Shown: piece by piece, positions 33,085-42,524 of the stretch
Numbering within the stretch: position 1 is the first letter of the stretch
Layout: the number at the start of each line of letters is the position of its first letter
From: an uncultured Odoribacter sp.
GTDB lineage: Bacteria > Bacteroidota > Bacteroidia > Bacteroidales > Marinifilaceae
Length of the DNA stretch: 48,887 bases
NCBI GenBank assembly: GCA_944321145.1
Contig: CALUKF010000019.1
Location: forward strand, 1-48,887
Direction: 5' to 3'
Position numbers and translations under genes: made by a program
The notes under the pieces: generated by a model
The model's database searches: none
What the model saw: the letters and a program-made list of their open reading frames with translations, nothing else
Told to the model about the DNA's origin: nothing

Positions 33085-33906
33085 TTATTTGAAGGGCGAA
33101 TCCGGCTCTTTTGCCATGTGTGAATAACTCAATTTGTCCACTAAAGCAGGTAACCACTTGCTCAAGAATACCGCCAATTTGCCTTCTACAAAGGTCATAA
33201 TGATTTCCCGTTTGCGTTTTCGAATCCCCTTGACAATAATCTGCGCACAACGCTCCGCAGTCATCATATTTGACTCATTACGAGGACTTTCTCCTTGTTG
33301 TTGCCCATGGGCGTCCAAAGCGGTTTTTCGGATATTGGAAGCCGTAAAGCCCGGGGCTGCCACTAAGACATGCAATCCTTTTTTGATGTTTTCGATGCGG
33401 ACAGTGTTCAAAAAACCACGTACCGCAAATTTGCTGGCAGCATAACCTGTTCGTCCCGGCAAACCGATAAAACCGGCAATAGAAATCACGCCGACCAAAC
33501 TGCCTTTTGTTGCTAACAGATAGGGCAGTGCATACTTTGTACAATAGACCGTGCCCCAGAAATTGACATCCATAACCTGACGTAACAAGCTGCAATCCAG
33601 GTCTTCCAAGATTGCCCGCATAGAAATACCTGCGTTATTAATCAGAATGTCAATGCGTCCAAAACGCTGGTAGGCTTTTTCTATCAAAGCCTTACAATCT
33701 GCTTCTTGTGTAACATCGGTACGGACAACCAATACTTCCGTGCCTTTATTTTCCAAATCTTGGGCAATGCCCGTTAGTTTTTCCGAGTTTCTTGCAGCTA
33801 CAACCAGTTTTGCACCTTGGCGGGCTAACTCATAAGCCAAAGCTTTGCCAATGCCTGAAGAAGCTCCCGTAACAATAGCGACCTTACCTTGAAACATATT
33901 ACTCAT
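33085..33906 (-). CDS. Short-chain dehydrogenase/reductase
   Basis: A 273-residue NAD(P)-dependent oxidoreductase with a Rossmann fold. The cofactor motif VTGASSGIGKALAYELARQG is at about 10-29, NNAGIS at about 89, and the catalytic Ser and Tyr-x-x-x-Lys in VISIAGFIG and YAASKFAVRG. ARNSEK after the second strand favours NADP. The C-terminus (LAVFLSKWLPALVDKLSY) is amphipathic and could touch the membrane, as in the DltE or SDR lipid-linked subgroup. The substrate is unknown. It is the first gene of a four-gene run, with a promoter at 33937-33944. Confidence 0.9.
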   Translation of the reverse strand: MSNMFQGKVAIVTGASSGIGKALAYELARQGAKLVVAARNSEKLTGIAQDLENKGTEVLVVRTDVTQEADCKALIEKAYQRFGRIDILINNAGISMRAILEDLDCSLLRQVMDVNFWGTVYCTKYALPYLLATKGSLVGVISIAGFIGLPGRTGYAASKFAVRGFLNTVRIENIKKGLHVLVAAPGFTASNIRKTALDAHGQQQGESPRNESNMMTAERCAQIIVKGIRKRKREIIMTFVEGKLAVFLSKWLPALVDKLSYSHMAKEPDSPFK

Positions 33907-33936
33907 AAATTAGGATGAATGAATCTATTGGGATTC

Positions 33937-33944
33937 CAAAGATA
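33937..33944 (-). promoter_or_regulatory. -7 box of the SDR-DUF3078-mltG operon
   Basis: The minus strand reads TATCTTTG, a perfect TAnnTTTG, 30 bases before the SDR ATG. The rest of the spacer (33945-34127) is AT-rich and shows only a small hairpin near 34013-34030. Confidence 0.6.
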
Positions 33945-34127
33945 AGCATAAACGACAAAACTTCAAATACTATTTACATCAAAAATAGTGCCTATATATA
34001 TTATGACTTATAATTTATCTTATGATAAATAATATAGGGTAGAAGAATATTCTAATATATTGAACATCATATAATTATATAGAAGTAATGGCGATAAAAA
34101 TGGACAGAAATATGGTTATAAATAAAA

Positions 34128-34161
34128 CAAAAAAAGAGACTGTCCTATACCGACAGTCTCT
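34128..34161 (-). terminator. Rho-independent terminator of gyrA-TPR
   Basis: On the minus strand a stem of about ten bases (GAGACTGTC core, arms 34135-34144 and 34152-34161) is followed by a run of seven T. It ends the gyrA-TPR transcript 31 bases after the TPR stop. Confidence 0.85.
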
Positions 34162-34192
34162 CTCTAAACTAAAATATTCTTTTATGGATTCA

Positions 34193-35374
34193 TTATTCGC
34201 CGCCGAGTTGGTCAAACTTAGCCTGCATCTCTTCATAGAGTTGATTGTATTTTGGGTCTTTATCCCTCAATTTGAAATACAACTCTTTCAATGTAGCCAC
34301 AGTATTTTTTTCATCCGGATCCAACTCCAATGCTTTTTCAAAATACGGAATGACAGATGCATAGCCCTCGAATACTTTCTCCATTTCCTTGTTGTATTCG
34401 TCTATGTCAATGATATCCTGTACTTTTTTGTGGAATTCAATCACTTCAGACAATTTGATATTACCCAAATTGTATTGTGCCATAAAGTTTTTGGGATCCA
34501 ATTCCAACGTCTTCCGATACATTTCTTCTGCTTTTACAGGGTCTTTCATTTTCTCATACAAAGAACCTTTTGCGCTGTAATAAGAAGCATTGTTGGGGTC
34601 TTGTTTGATAGCTGCATCCAAATAAACTTCTGCCTTTTCCGGCTCACCGCTAAACAAGTAATGGTTAATCAATTGTACCAACATGTAAGAATTGTCCGGA
34701 TACAATTCATATCCCTTGTGCAGCACCTCCAAAGCCTCTGCATCTTTTTCCTGCTCTTGCAATACCAGTGACAGCATGGCATACACCTGTCCGGCATTAT
34801 AGTCGTATTTCAGCACTTCTTTGTAATACTTCTCAGCTTCAGCCCAATTTTCTGCTTTTTGTGCAGTCATTGCAGCATTGAAAATCACTGCTGTATCAAT
34901 TTTTGCAGGTGCTTCTGCCGTCAAAATCGGAGAATTTTCGATTTCCAATACCCGCTTGAAAGCTTCCAATGCCTCAGCAAATTGGTTATTGTTGTAGCAT
35001 TCTACGCCTTTATTAGTGTAATCAATAATCAAATTGCTGTACTGTGTAGCCAAACGCTTGGTATATTTACCCTTCACGTCCAACTCAATTACTTTCTGAA
35101 AAGCGTCCCAAGCTACATCCAAAGCATTCGGATCCAACTTCTTGTAGTCAGGAATCTGGCTCTCGAAAATAGCCTGGTAAATCTGGCCTTTTACAAAATG
35201 AGCCCTGTCAAAATTCACACAAGCCTCGTGTTTGATAGCTTCATCAATCACTTGTTTAGCTTGATCCAACTTGCCAGAAGTAAAATAACTGCTGGCCTGA
35301 GTAACCTTACCCTTCTGCGCGAACGCCATGGTTGAGCAGAAAAGCATAATTAAAATAATAGATAACTTTCTCAT
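34193..35374 (-). CDS. Secreted tetratricopeptide-repeat protein
   Basis: With the start at 35374 (signal peptide MRKLSIILIMLFCSTMAFAQ) the protein has 393 residues. It is made of TPR units, clear around residues 130-320 (for example EALEAFKRVLEIENSP, WAEAEKYYKEVLKYDYNAGQ, PVKAEEMYRKTLELDPKNFM, FEKALELDPDEKNTV). TPR proteins act as scaffolds; no enzyme motif is seen, and it should be periplasmic or outer-membrane attached. The upstream in-frame extension is rejected because it lies in gyrA and is Lys/Arg-rich. It starts 16 bases after gyrA, a pairing I recall from other Bacteroidales, and ends at a terminator. Confidence 0.88.
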   Translation of the reverse strand: MRKLSIILIMLFCSTMAFAQKGKVTQASSYFTSGKLDQAKQVIDEAIKHEACVNFDRAHFVKGQIYQAIFESQIPDYKKLDPNALDVAWDAFQKVIELDVKGKYTKRLATQYSNLIIDYTNKGVECYNNNQFAEALEAFKRVLEIENSPILTAEAPAKIDTAVIFNAAMTAQKAENWAEAEKYYKEVLKYDYNAGQVYAMLSLVLQEQEKDAEALEVLHKGYELYPDNSYMLVQLINHYLFSGEPEKAEVYLDAAIKQDPNNASYYSAKGSLYEKMKDPVKAEEMYRKTLELDPKNFMAQYNLGNIKLSEVIEFHKKVQDIIDIDEYNKEMEKVFEGYASVIPYFEKALELDPDEKNTVATLKELYFKLRDKDPKYNQLYEEMQAKFDQLGGE

Positions 35375-35390
35375 ACGTATAAATTTTATA

Positions 35391-37877
35391 TTACAGTTTT
35401 TCATCATTATTCTCTGTTTCAATAACTTCTTCTTCTTTCGAAGCCGATACTTTTGCAACTGCCGCAATGGCATCATCCGCACGCAAATTAATCAACTTCA
35501 CACCTTGCGTATTACGTCCCATAACCCTCAACGCGCTGACCTCCATACGGATTGTAAGCCCCGAACGATTGATAATCATCAGATTGTCCTCGTCCGTCAC
35601 GTCCAATAAAGCAATCAGGCTGCCCGTTTTCTCTGTCATATTAATAGTTTTGACACCCTTGCCGCCACGGTTGGTAATGCGGTAATCCTCTATATTCGAG
35701 CGTTTTCCATAACCGTTCTCAGAAACCACCAAGATATCTGCCTTATCCGGCTCTACGCACACCATGCCAACAGCCTCGTCGTCTTCGTCCATCCAAATGC
35801 CGATTACTCCGGAAGCCGTACGTCCCATCGGGCGGACTTTGGATTCCGGGAAGCGGATAGCCCTCCCCGACTTCACGGCAATCATAATGTCATTCTCTCC
35901 GTTCGTCAGTTTGGCTTCCAACAACTGGTCGCCTTCCCGTATCGTAATGGCGTTCACACCATTCTGGCGCGGGCGCGAATAAGCCTCCAGCGTTGTTTTC
36001 TTAATAATGCCTTTCTTCGTGCACAATACGATATAATTGCTGTTGATGTAGTCTACATCTTTCAAATCCAGCAGATTAACGTATGCCTTCACCTTATCGC
36101 CCGGCTCTATGTTCAGCAGATTCTGAATGGCGCGACCCTTGGAGTGCTTCGTGCCTTCCGGAATCTCATACACCTTCAGCCAGAAGCATTTCCCCTTCTC
36201 TGTAAAGAACAGCATGGTGTTGTGCATGGTAGCCATAATCATGTGTTCCAGGAAATCCTCGTCGCGGGTCGCTGAACCCTTGGAACCCACACCGCCGCGG
36301 TTTTGCACCTTATATTCTGTCAGTGGGGTACGCTTGATGTAACCCATGTGCGAAATCGTGATGACCATCTCTTCGTCTGCATAGAAATCTTCCGGATTAA
36401 ACTCCTCGGACGCATACACAATATCTGTGCGGCGGGCATCGCCATATTGCGCTTTCACTGCCAATAACTCATTTTTGATGATTTCCATCCGCAACTCTAC
36501 ATGTGCCAGAATGTCTTTCAAATGGGCAATCAACTTTTCGATTTCCTCATACTCTGCCCGCAATTTCTCCTGCTCCAGACCGGTCAATTGCCGCAAACGC
36601 ATTTCAACAATGGCAGCAGCCTGCTTGTCCGTCAGGTTGAAACGCTCCATCAAACTGGCTTGTGCCTCCTGCGGGCTCTTCGAGCCGCGAATGATTCGAA
36701 TCACCTCGTCAATGTTATCCGAAGCGATAATCAAACCTTCCAAAATATGCGCCCGTTCTTCTGCCTTGCGCAATTCAAACTGCGTGCGCCGTGTCACCAC
36801 CTCATGGCGATGTTCCACGAAATATTTGATAATGTCTTTCAGGTTCAACAACTTCGGTCTTCCATGTACCAACGCCACGTTGTTCACACCGAAGGACGAT
36901 TGCAAATCCGTATGTTTCAGCAACGTATTCAGCACCACATTAGAGATGGCATCCTTTTTAATGTCTATCACAATGCGCATGCCCTCACGGTCAGACTCAT
37001 CGTTAATGTTGGAAATTCCCTCGATTTTCTTCTCGTTCACCAAGTTTGCAATGCGGGAAATCAAATCCGCCTTGTTCACCATATAAGGAATCTCGTGTAC
37101 AATAATCCTCTCCCGTCCGCTGGGCGTCACTTCCACCGAAGTCTTCGAACGGATGACAATCCGCCCGCGCCCCGTCAGGTAAGCCTCCCGCACGCCGCTA
37201 TATCCATAAATCGTGCCGCCTGTCGGGAAATCAGGCGCCTTGATAATCTTAATCAGTTCCTCGATATCAATGTCATTGTTGTCAATATAAGCGCAAATGG
37301 CATCCACCGCGTCGCCGATATTGTGCGGCGGCATATTGGTTGCCATGCCGACGGCGATACCCGAAGCGCCGTTCACCAACAAATAAGGAATCCGTGTCGG
37401 CAACACGCTCGGCTCTTTCAGCGAGCCGTCGAAGTTGTCCACCATATCCACCGTATCCTTGTCGATATCCACCAGCATATCCTCCGTAATCTTTGCCATA
37501 CGGGCTTCCGTATAACGCATTGCGGCAGGACTGTCACCATCCACAGAGCCGAAATTGCCCTGTCCGTCTACCAGCGGATAACGTAAAGACCACTCTTGAG
37601 CCATGCGCACCATTGCCATATAAACCGAACTATCGCCGTGCGGGTGGTATTTACCGAGCACCTCGCCGACAATTCTCGCTGATTTCTTATATGGCTTTCC
37701 GGACGTCAATCCCAATTCATCCATGCCGAAGAGCACCCTCCGGTGCACCGGCTTCAATCCATCGCGCACATCCGGCAACGCCCGCGCTACAATCACCGAC
37801 ATCGAATAATCGATATACGACGATTTCATTTCCTCCTCTATGTTGATCTTAATAATTTTTTCTCCGCTGTTTTCCAT
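35391..37877 (-). CDS. gyrA: DNA gyrase subunit A
   Basis: DNA-cutting subunit of the enzyme that adds negative supercoils. It has 828 residues. The catalytic Tyr lies in [10 protein letters not shown] (about 125). The quinolone region reads [17 protein letters not shown], so the key Ser is present and the position of E. coli Asp87 is Met, which I believe is the native state in this group. The C-terminal beta-pinwheel holds the GyrA-box-like NRGGKG (about 737). It is the first gene before the TPR gene; the promoter is at 37959-37989. Confidence 0.97.
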   Translation of the reverse strand: MENSGEKIIKINIEEEMKSSYIDYSMSVIVARALPDVRDGLKPVHRRVLFGMDELGLTSGKPYKKSARIVGEVLGKYHPHGDSSVYMAMVRMAQEWSLRYPLVDGQGNFGSVDGDSPAAMRYTEARMAKITEDMLVDIDKDTVDMVDNFDGSLKEPSVLPTRIPYLLVNGASGIAVGMATNMPPHNIGDAVDAICAYIDNNDIDIEELIKIIKAPDFPTGGTIYGYSGVREAYLTGRGRIVIRSKTSVEVTPSGRERIIVHEIPYMVNKADLISRIANLVNEKKIEGISNINDESDREGMRIVIDIKKDAISNVVLNTLLKHTDLQSSFGVNNVALVHGRPKLLNLKDIIKYFVEHRHEVVTRRTQFELRKAEERAHILEGLIIASDNIDEVIRIIRGSKSPQEAQASLMERFNLTDKQAAAIVEMRLRQLTGLEQEKLRAEYEEIEKLIAHLKDILAHVELRMEIIKNELLAVKAQYGDARRTDIVYASEEFNPEDFYADEEMVITISHMGYIKRTPLTEYKVQNRGGVGSKGSATRDEDFLEHMIMATMHNTMLFFTEKGKCFWLKVYEIPEGTKHSKGRAIQNLLNIEPGDKVKAYVNLLDLKDVDYINSNYIVLCTKKGIIKKTTLEAYSRPRQNGVNAITIREGDQLLEAKLTNGENDIMIAVKSGRAIRFPESKVRPMGRTASGVIGIWMDEDDEAVGMVCVEPDKADILVVSENGYGKRSNIEDYRITNRGGKGVKTINMTEKTGSLIALLDVTDEDNLMIINRSGLTIRMEVSALRVMGRNTQGVKLINLRADDAIAAVAKVSASKEEEVIETENNDEKL

Positions 37878-37958
37878 CTACTATTAATTAAAATACTGTA
37901 ATTCAAAACATTTTAGGATTGCACCCCTCCTTCTCCGCTCCCTCTCCTAAAAACTCCA

Positions 37959-37989
37959 CAAATATAATGAAACTCGTTTACAATGCAAA
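37959..37989 (-). promoter_or_regulatory. Promoter of gyrA
   Basis: The minus strand reads TTTG (37986-37989), 19 bases, then TATATTTG (37959-37966), matching both consensus elements. The 5' leader is about 75 bases. Confidence 0.65.
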
Positions 37990-38016
37990 AATTGCCTGCA
38001 GTTTTCCAACGTTTTT

Positions 38017-38787
38017 TTATTCATCGGGTATTTCAACCGTAAAAGTGTCGTATGCCAACTCCACACCCATAGGCAATTCCTTCGCCACCTCCGAAGCCAA
38101 TCCCATCTGATGCCCAATGTGCGTCAGCCACGTCCGGCGCGGTTTCAGCCGCTCCACGACCGCCAGAGCCTCCCCCAGCGTGAAATGCGACAAATGCTCC
38201 TCCTTCCGCAAGGCATTCACTACCAGGTACTCCACCCCCTTCAACAACTCCATTGACGGCTCAGGTATTGTCTTGGCATCCGTAATATAGGCAAAATTGC
38301 CGATGCGGAAACCCAAAACCGGCATCTTGTAATGCAGCACCGGCACCGGCGTCACCCGTATGTCGTCAATGTAGAACGGTTCCTCCTCCACCACATGGTA
38401 ATCAATTTCCGGCACGCCCGGATAACGGAATGCGGCAAAAGCATACGAAAAGTCTTTATACACCACATCCTTCGTTCCCCAATTCCCATATACGTCCACG
38501 CCCCCCTGCTTTACCCAATTGAAAGCGCGCACATCGTCCAAACCGCCCACATGGTCTTTGTGCCCGTGCGTCAGCAAAATCGCCCGGATATCCTTCACTT
38601 CCGCACGCAACATCTGGTAACGGAAATCCGGACCCGCGTCAATCACAATTTTCTTGCCTCGTATTTCCACTATTGCCGAGCACCTCAGCCGTTTGTCATG
38701 CTTGTCAGTCGACTTGCAAACCTCACAATCGCAAGCAATTACCGGAATCCCCTGCGACGTGCCGCTCCCTAAAATCGTTAATTTCAT
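38017..38787 (-). CDS. MBL-fold metallo-hydrolase, PhnP/RNase Z-like
   Basis: A metallo-beta-lactamase-fold hydrolase of about 256 residues. MKLTILGSGTSQGIP is the usual family start, so 38787 is preferred over the ATG at 38796. Metal ligands: CDCEVCKS near residue 22 (extra Zn site as in PhnP), THGHKDHVGGLDD (HxHxDH, about 75-80), a later Asp in YITDAKTIPE, and His in TWLTHIGHQMG. PhnP hydrolyses cyclic phosphodiesters, but with no phn genes nearby the substrate is unknown. It is divergent from the methyltransferase gene, with the two promoters 22 bases apart. Confidence 0.88.
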   Translation of the reverse strand: MKLTILGSGTSQGIPVIACDCEVCKSTDKHDKRLRCSAIVEIRGKKIVIDAGPDFRYQMLRAEVKDIRAILLTHGHKDHVGGLDDVRAFNWVKQGGVDVYGNWGTKDVVYKDFSYAFAAFRYPGVPEIDYHVVEEEPFYIDDIRVTPVPVLHYKMPVLGFRIGNFAYITDAKTIPEPSMELLKGVEYLVVNALRKEEHLSHFTLGEALAVVERLKPRRTWLTHIGHQMGLASEVAKELPMGVELAYDTFTVEIPDE

Positions 38788-38808
38788 AGCTTCCATAAAT
38801 TAATAAGG

Positions 38809-38816
38809 CAAAGATA
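38809..38816 (-). promoter_or_regulatory. -7 box of the metallo-hydrolase promoter
   Basis: The minus strand reads TATCTTTG, a perfect TAnnTTTG, 22 bases before the preferred ATG at 38787. Confidence 0.6.
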
Positions 38817-38838
38817 ACAACCTTTGGCGAAATGCCCT

Positions 38839-38846
38839 TATCTTTG
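38839..38846 (+). promoter_or_regulatory. -7 box of the methyltransferase promoter
   Basis: TATCTTTG, same box as its divergent neighbour, 35 bases before the ATG at 38882. Confidence 0.6.
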
Positions 38847-38881
38847 GGCAAAAATTAATACATAAAATTCACTAAACAACC

Positions 38882-39589
38882 ATGGGCACATTATATCTCA
38901 TTCCGAACACCTTAGGCGACACGCCTATCGCGGCAGTCATCCCTTCTGAAGTGGTCAGCAAGATACTCGCATTGAAGGTTTTCGCTTCCGAGAATCCCAA
39001 GAACACCCGCCGTTTTCTCCGTCAGATAGACCGCACCCACCCCCTCAACGACTTGCAGTTCCTCGAACTCAACGAGCATTCCACTGACGCCGACCTCGAT
39101 GCCTGCCTCAACGCCCTTGCCCAAAGCGATGTCGGCATCATTTCTGAAGCGGGCTGTCCCGGCATTGCCGACCCCGGCGCGCAACTGGTCGCTTTGGCGC
39201 ATCGCCACGGCTATCCCGTCGTGCCACTCGTGGGTCCCTCGTCCATCCTGTTGGCGCTTATCGCCTCCGGCTTCAACGGGCAAAACTTTTCATTCAACGG
39301 CTACCTCCCTGTCAAGCCTGCCGAACGTGTCCGCGCCCTGCGCAATTATGAAAAACAATCCGCCATCGAATGCCGCACGCAAATATTCATCGAGACCCCC
39401 TACCGCAACCTGAAACTCTTTGAGCAAATGCTTCAAACGCTTCGTCCCGACACCCTGCTCTCCATCGCCTGCGACATCACCACCCCTGAGGAATACATCC
39501 GCACCTACCCCATTCGCGAATGGAAACGCCAGTCCCCGCCCATCGACCGGCGTCCGGCAATTTTCAGCATCTATGTCCCGCACCGTTGA
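38882..39589 (+). CDS. SAM-dependent methyltransferase, tetrapyrrole-methylase fold (RsmI-like)
   Basis: A 235-residue cytoplasmic protein. GTLYLIPNTLGD at the start, then SDVGIISEAGCPGIADPG and PLVGPSSILLALIASGFNGQ, are the RsmI/YraL-type motifs around the SAM pocket. RsmI methylates 16S rRNA at C1402. This protein differs from true RsmI at several points (for example LIPNTLGD in place of the usual TPIGN), and Bacteroidota carry a second RsmI-like paralogue, so the rRNA target is not certain and no symbol is given. The 332-base spacer that follows holds the second dispersed repeat and two hairpins. Confidence 0.82.
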   Translation: MGTLYLIPNTLGDTPIAAVIPSEVVSKILALKVFASENPKNTRRFLRQIDRTHPLNDLQFLELNEHSTDADLDACLNALAQSDVGIISEAGCPGIADPGAQLVALAHRHGYPVVPLVGPSSILLALIASGFNGQNFSFNGYLPVKPAERVRALRNYEKQSAIECRTQIFIETPYRNLKLFEQMLQTLRPDTLLSIACDITTPEEYIRTYPIREWKRQSPPIDRRPAIFSIYVPHR

Positions 39590-39637
39590 CTGCCTGCCGT
39601 TCTGCCCAGCTCCCCGTCAAATGCCACTCAAATCAAG

Positions 39638-39697
39638 GTCTGTTCAGGGGACACGTCCGGTTCACCGGTGGTTATTCCCCTGTCCTCGCCCGGTTTG
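39638..39697 (+). repeat. Dispersed 60-base repeat, copy 2
   Basis: Matches 29236-29295 at 49 of 60 positions. Outer stem GGGGA with TTCCC (one G-T pair), inner stem CCGG with CCGG. The two differences from copy 1 that fall in these stems change A-T to G-T and G-T to G-C, so pairing is kept. Copy 1 has a third arm (CCGGT with ACCGG) that pairs poorly here. Confidence 0.65.
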
Positions 39698-39860
39698 GAT
39701 GGGCGCAGGAAGAAGGAATCATGAAAGGAGAATGGAATGTGACACGGGAACAGACCGGTATCAGGGTGCGATTACAAACACAACAGGACGGCAATCCGCC
39801 GGTCAGTAATTCAACCCAAACCACCCATCGGAAAGTCTGAAATTAGAGAAAACACTAAAA

Positions 39861-39915
39861 TTTGCACTCTGCAAGTGCAAAAATGAAAGAAATTTGCACT
39901 TGTCAAGTGCAAATT
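39861..39915. repeat. Two tandem hairpins with the shared word TTTGCACT
   Basis: TTTGCACT (39861-39868) with AGTGCAAA (39874-39881), then AATTTGCACTT (39891-39901) with AAGTGCAAATT (39905-39915). They lie seven bases after the bioC stop codon (minus strand) and could end that transcript, though neither has a T run. The repeated palindrome could equally be a double operator. Confidence 0.65.
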
Positions 39916-39921
39916 CAGGGA

Positions 39922-40683
39922 TTATTCCGGTTTTTGGCAGAGGACGTAACGGGGATGGTAAGTGAGGGGGAAGATGCCATCACGGGCGAAAAGGCGGGTA
40001 TAGCGGTCGGAGAAGGCTTGCAGCTTGCTGCGTGTCCAGAGGGTGCGGGAGGCAGAAGCATTGACGCCGGTGCGCTTGACGTGATGCAGGATTTGCACGG
40101 GGTCACTGAAATCCAGGCAGTAGCGGGCTTCTTCCGTATGTGCAATCCGAAAGTGCGGCGAAAGCATGGCGCGCAGTTCGTCGGCAGAAGGATAAGCCAA
40201 GCCCGTGCCTGCCACTTCGCGCAATTCGTGGCAATTGTCCTCGCCGAAGGTGCTGAATGCCAGCCAACCGCCGGGCTGAAGGCTGGTTGCCAGGCGGGCG
40301 AAAGTCTCCGCAGGACGCGCCAGCCATTGAAAAACGGAGGCGGAGATGACCAAATCGAACGCACCGGGGAGCGGCAGGGTCTCAATGTCCCCCACTAAAC
40401 AACGCGCCGCCGGAACACGGCAACGTGCTGCTGCTTTGGCGCACATGCCTTCCACCAAGTCGTTCACCCACAGTTCGCTGCCTGCCCACAGTTGCAGAAT
40501 CCGTTCAGTCAGCAAACCGGTACCACAGCCCACTTCCAGAATCTTGCGGGGAGGCTGCGTGACATAAGCCGCTGCCAGTTCTGCCAGGTGCGCCGCAATC
40601 TCGCGTTGCACGGAGGCATGTTCCTCGTAGCTCTCAATGCTTCGCCCGAAACGGCAAGCGACTTCCGCCTTGTCGATGTTCAT
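39922..40683 (-). CDS. bioC: Malonyl-ACP O-methyltransferase BioC
   Basis: Methylates malonyl-ACP so that fatty-acid enzymes can extend it towards pimeloyl-ACP, the first step of biotin synthesis. With the start at 40683 it has 253 residues. The SAM-binding motif is ILEVGCGTGLLTERIL (about 47-62), preceded by FGRSIESYEEHASVQREIA, typical of BioC. A 115-codon upstream extension is rejected because it runs through bioG in another frame. The ATG overlaps the bioG stop as ATGA, so translation is coupled. It is the last gene of the bio operon; the esterase partner BioG lies directly upstream. Confidence 0.92.
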   Translation of the reverse strand: MNIDKAEVACRFGRSIESYEEHASVQREIAAHLAELAAAYVTQPPRKILEVGCGTGLLTERILQLWAGSELWVNDLVEGMCAKAAARCRVPAARCLVGDIETLPLPGAFDLVISASVFQWLARPAETFARLATSLQPGGWLAFSTFGEDNCHELREVAGTGLAYPSADELRAMLSPHFRIAHTEEARYCLDFSDPVQILHHVKRTGVNASASRTLWTRSKLQAFSDRYTRLFARDGIFPLTYHPRYVLCQKPE

Positions 40684-41342
40684 AACGCCCATAATTCCTC
40701 CCAGTTTTGAAATCGGTAAAAGGGATAATGCCCGCCCGGTAATTCCACAATGCGTTTTGCTTTTCCTTGCCACCAATGCAATTGATTGGCTACGGGAAAT
40801 ATAACGTCGGCAGTGGAGACGATGGCTTTTTCCCACGGGAAAGCCTGCCGTGCAACTGCACTCTGTTCGCGAATGCGGGTCAGTTCTTCGCGCACGTCCT
40901 GCAAGCTGCGCCGGGACGGATGCGCCAAAAAGCGCTCCAACTCCTCTTGGTTGTCCAACATGCGGGCAAAGAACCGTTGCCTGCCCCGCTCGTCCATGCC
41001 GCGTTCTGTCAGCCCATAGACTTTGCACGGTATGCCATCCACGTCATCTACAGGGCGTTCCGTGCCATTGATTGCCATCGTCCGGCGGAGAGGCAGGTTC
41101 CACTGCGGCAAGACATTGGCGGCTGCCCATACGCCCATTGACCAAGCCATGGCATCCACCTCGTGGTAAGCCTTCCATTTTTCCACTTCGTCCGACGGCA
41201 ATGCCAGCGTGCGGTAATCCGAGAGGATTGCCACGTCCGCTTCGCCTTGCAGGTGTGCCACCGCCTGCGCCTCCATGCCCCACCCGTTAAAAAAGAGAAG
41301 GAGCCGCCTTTTGTCACTTCCTTTTGTCCACTCTATCTGCAT
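40680..41342 (-). CDS. bioG: Pimeloyl-ACP methyl ester esterase BioG (DUF452)
   Basis: Removes the methyl group from pimeloyl-ACP methyl ester after BioC-primed chain extension. With the start at 41342 the protein has 220 residues and an alpha/beta-hydrolase layout. LLLFFNGWGMEAQA is the family's opening, the nucleophile Ser is in AMAWSMGVWAA, and a late His in PGGHYPFYRF closes the triad. The start is chosen because MQIEWTKGSDKRRLLLF gives the family's usual length. It sits between bioF and bioC with an ATGA overlap to bioC. BioG replaces BioH in this group. Confidence 0.9.
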   Translation of the reverse strand: MQIEWTKGSDKRRLLLFFNGWGMEAQAVAHLQGEADVAILSDYRTLALPSDEVEKWKAYHEVDAMAWSMGVWAAANVLPQWNLPLRRTMAINGTERPVDDVDGIPCKVYGLTERGMDERGRQRFFARMLDNQEELERFLAHPSRRSLQDVREELTRIREQSAVARQAFPWEKAIVSTADVIFPVANQLHWWQGKAKRIVELPGGHYPFYRFQNWEELWAL

Positions 41343-41353
41343 GATACGTCGTG

Positions 41354-42511
41354 TTATTCCAAGCATTCCAGGAAGTCAAACAAGCAATCGTAATCCTCCA
41401 TGCCAATGGACGCATTCAGGGAGAAACGGATGCGCGCTTCGTTTTTCGGCACAGTGGGATACCTTACGGGCAGGGCGAAAAAGCCGTTGTCCTGCAACAG
41501 GTTTGCCATTTCCACGCAATCCTCGTTGGAGCCGCATATCATCGGGACGATGTGCGACGCGCCACGGGTCTCGAAACCCCTCCTTTCCAATACCTCCCGC
41601 AAGCGACGGGAAACGTCGTTGAGCTTCATCCTAAGGTCGTAGAAATCAGGCATCCGGTTTAGAATAAAGCGCGTCCATGCCACGTTTACGGGCGGCAATG
41701 CCGTGGTGAATATCAGGCTGCGCTGCGTGTTTATCAGATAATCGCGGAAAAGCCCGTCGCATGCCACAAAGGCGCCCATTGAGGCAAACGCCTTGCCGAA
41801 AGTGCCGACAATGAAGTCAATATCCTCAATGCAAGCCTGTTCCTCGCAACAGCCCAGCCCGTTTGTCCCGCGAACGCCCACGGCGTGCGCCTCGTCGACG
41901 TAGAGGAAGGCATCGAATTCTTTCTTGATTTCACACAATTGCTGCAAGTCTGCCACGTCGCCGTCCATGCTGAAAATAGATTCCGTGACGATAAACACAT
42001 TGGCGTATTCCTCCCGGTGTTGCAACAGCAGGCTGCGGAGATGCTCGTAATCCAAGTGGCGGTAACGGAGCATCTGGGCTTCGCAGAGGCGTAAACCGTC
42101 AATGATGCTGGCATGCACCAACTTATCCGCAATGACCAAGTCGCCTTTGCGGCTCAACGCCGGCAAGATGCCGATGTTGGCATGATAGCCCGAATTGAAG
42201 ACCAATGCCGATTCCTTGCCGTAAAGGTCGCTCAAATCGTCCTCCAGCATTTTGTAGTATTGGTGGTTGCCGGAGAGCAGACGGGAAGAAACTGCACTGT
42301 AGCCCAGAGCCATAGTGTCCGTTTCCCGGCGAAACTCCTCCGCAAGGCGGGGATTGCTCGAAAGTCCCAAATAGTCGTTGGACGAGAGATTCAGCATTTC
42401 TTTGCCGTCCACATGAATGAGAAAACCGTTGTTTTCGACATTCCGCAGGATACGGTAATTTCCTGCCTCCTTGATGGTATTCAGCTTCTTAATATAACGT
42501 TCCTTATCCAT
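41354..42511 (-). CDS. bioF: 8-amino-7-oxononanoate synthase
   Basis: Joins pimeloyl-ACP and alanine to 8-amino-7-oxononanoate using PLP. It has 385 residues. It shows LSSNDYLGLSSNPRL, ALVFNSGYHANIG, VDEAHAVGVRGTNGLG and the PLP Lys in VGTFGKAFASMGAF. All expected residues are present. It lies 13 bases after bioA and 11 before bioG. Confidence 0.96.
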   Translation of the reverse strand: MDKERYIKKLNTIKEAGNYRILRNVENNGFLIHVDGKEMLNLSSNDYLGLSSNPRLAEEFRRETDTMALGYSAVSSRLLSGNHQYYKMLEDDLSDLYGKESALVFNSGYHANIGILPALSRKGDLVIADKLVHASIIDGLRLCEAQMLRYRHLDYEHLRSLLLQHREEYANVFIVTESIFSMDGDVADLQQLCEIKKEFDAFLYVDEAHAVGVRGTNGLGCCEEQACIEDIDFIVGTFGKAFASMGAFVACDGLFRDYLINTQRSLIFTTALPPVNVAWTRFILNRMPDFYDLRMKLNDVSRRLREVLERRGFETRGASHIVPMICGSNEDCVEMANLLQDNGFFALPVRYPTVPKNEARIRFSLNASIGMEDYDCLFDFLECLE

Positions 42512-42524
42512 AATCGCTTTTCAA

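Noticed and set aside
33077-33250. 58-codon extension of the DUF3078 gene
   Set aside because: It overlaps the end of the SDR gene out of frame and precedes a clear signal peptide.
35391-37877. Quinolone resistance change in gyrA (Met at the E. coli Asp87 position)
   Set aside because: The Ser83 equivalent is intact, and Met at this place is, as far as I recall, normal in Bacteroidota.
40684-41028. N-terminal extension of bioC by 115 codons
   Set aside because: It lies inside bioG in another frame, is rich in Arg and Cys and has no BioC similarity. The ATG at 40683 gives the standard length and an ATGA overlap.
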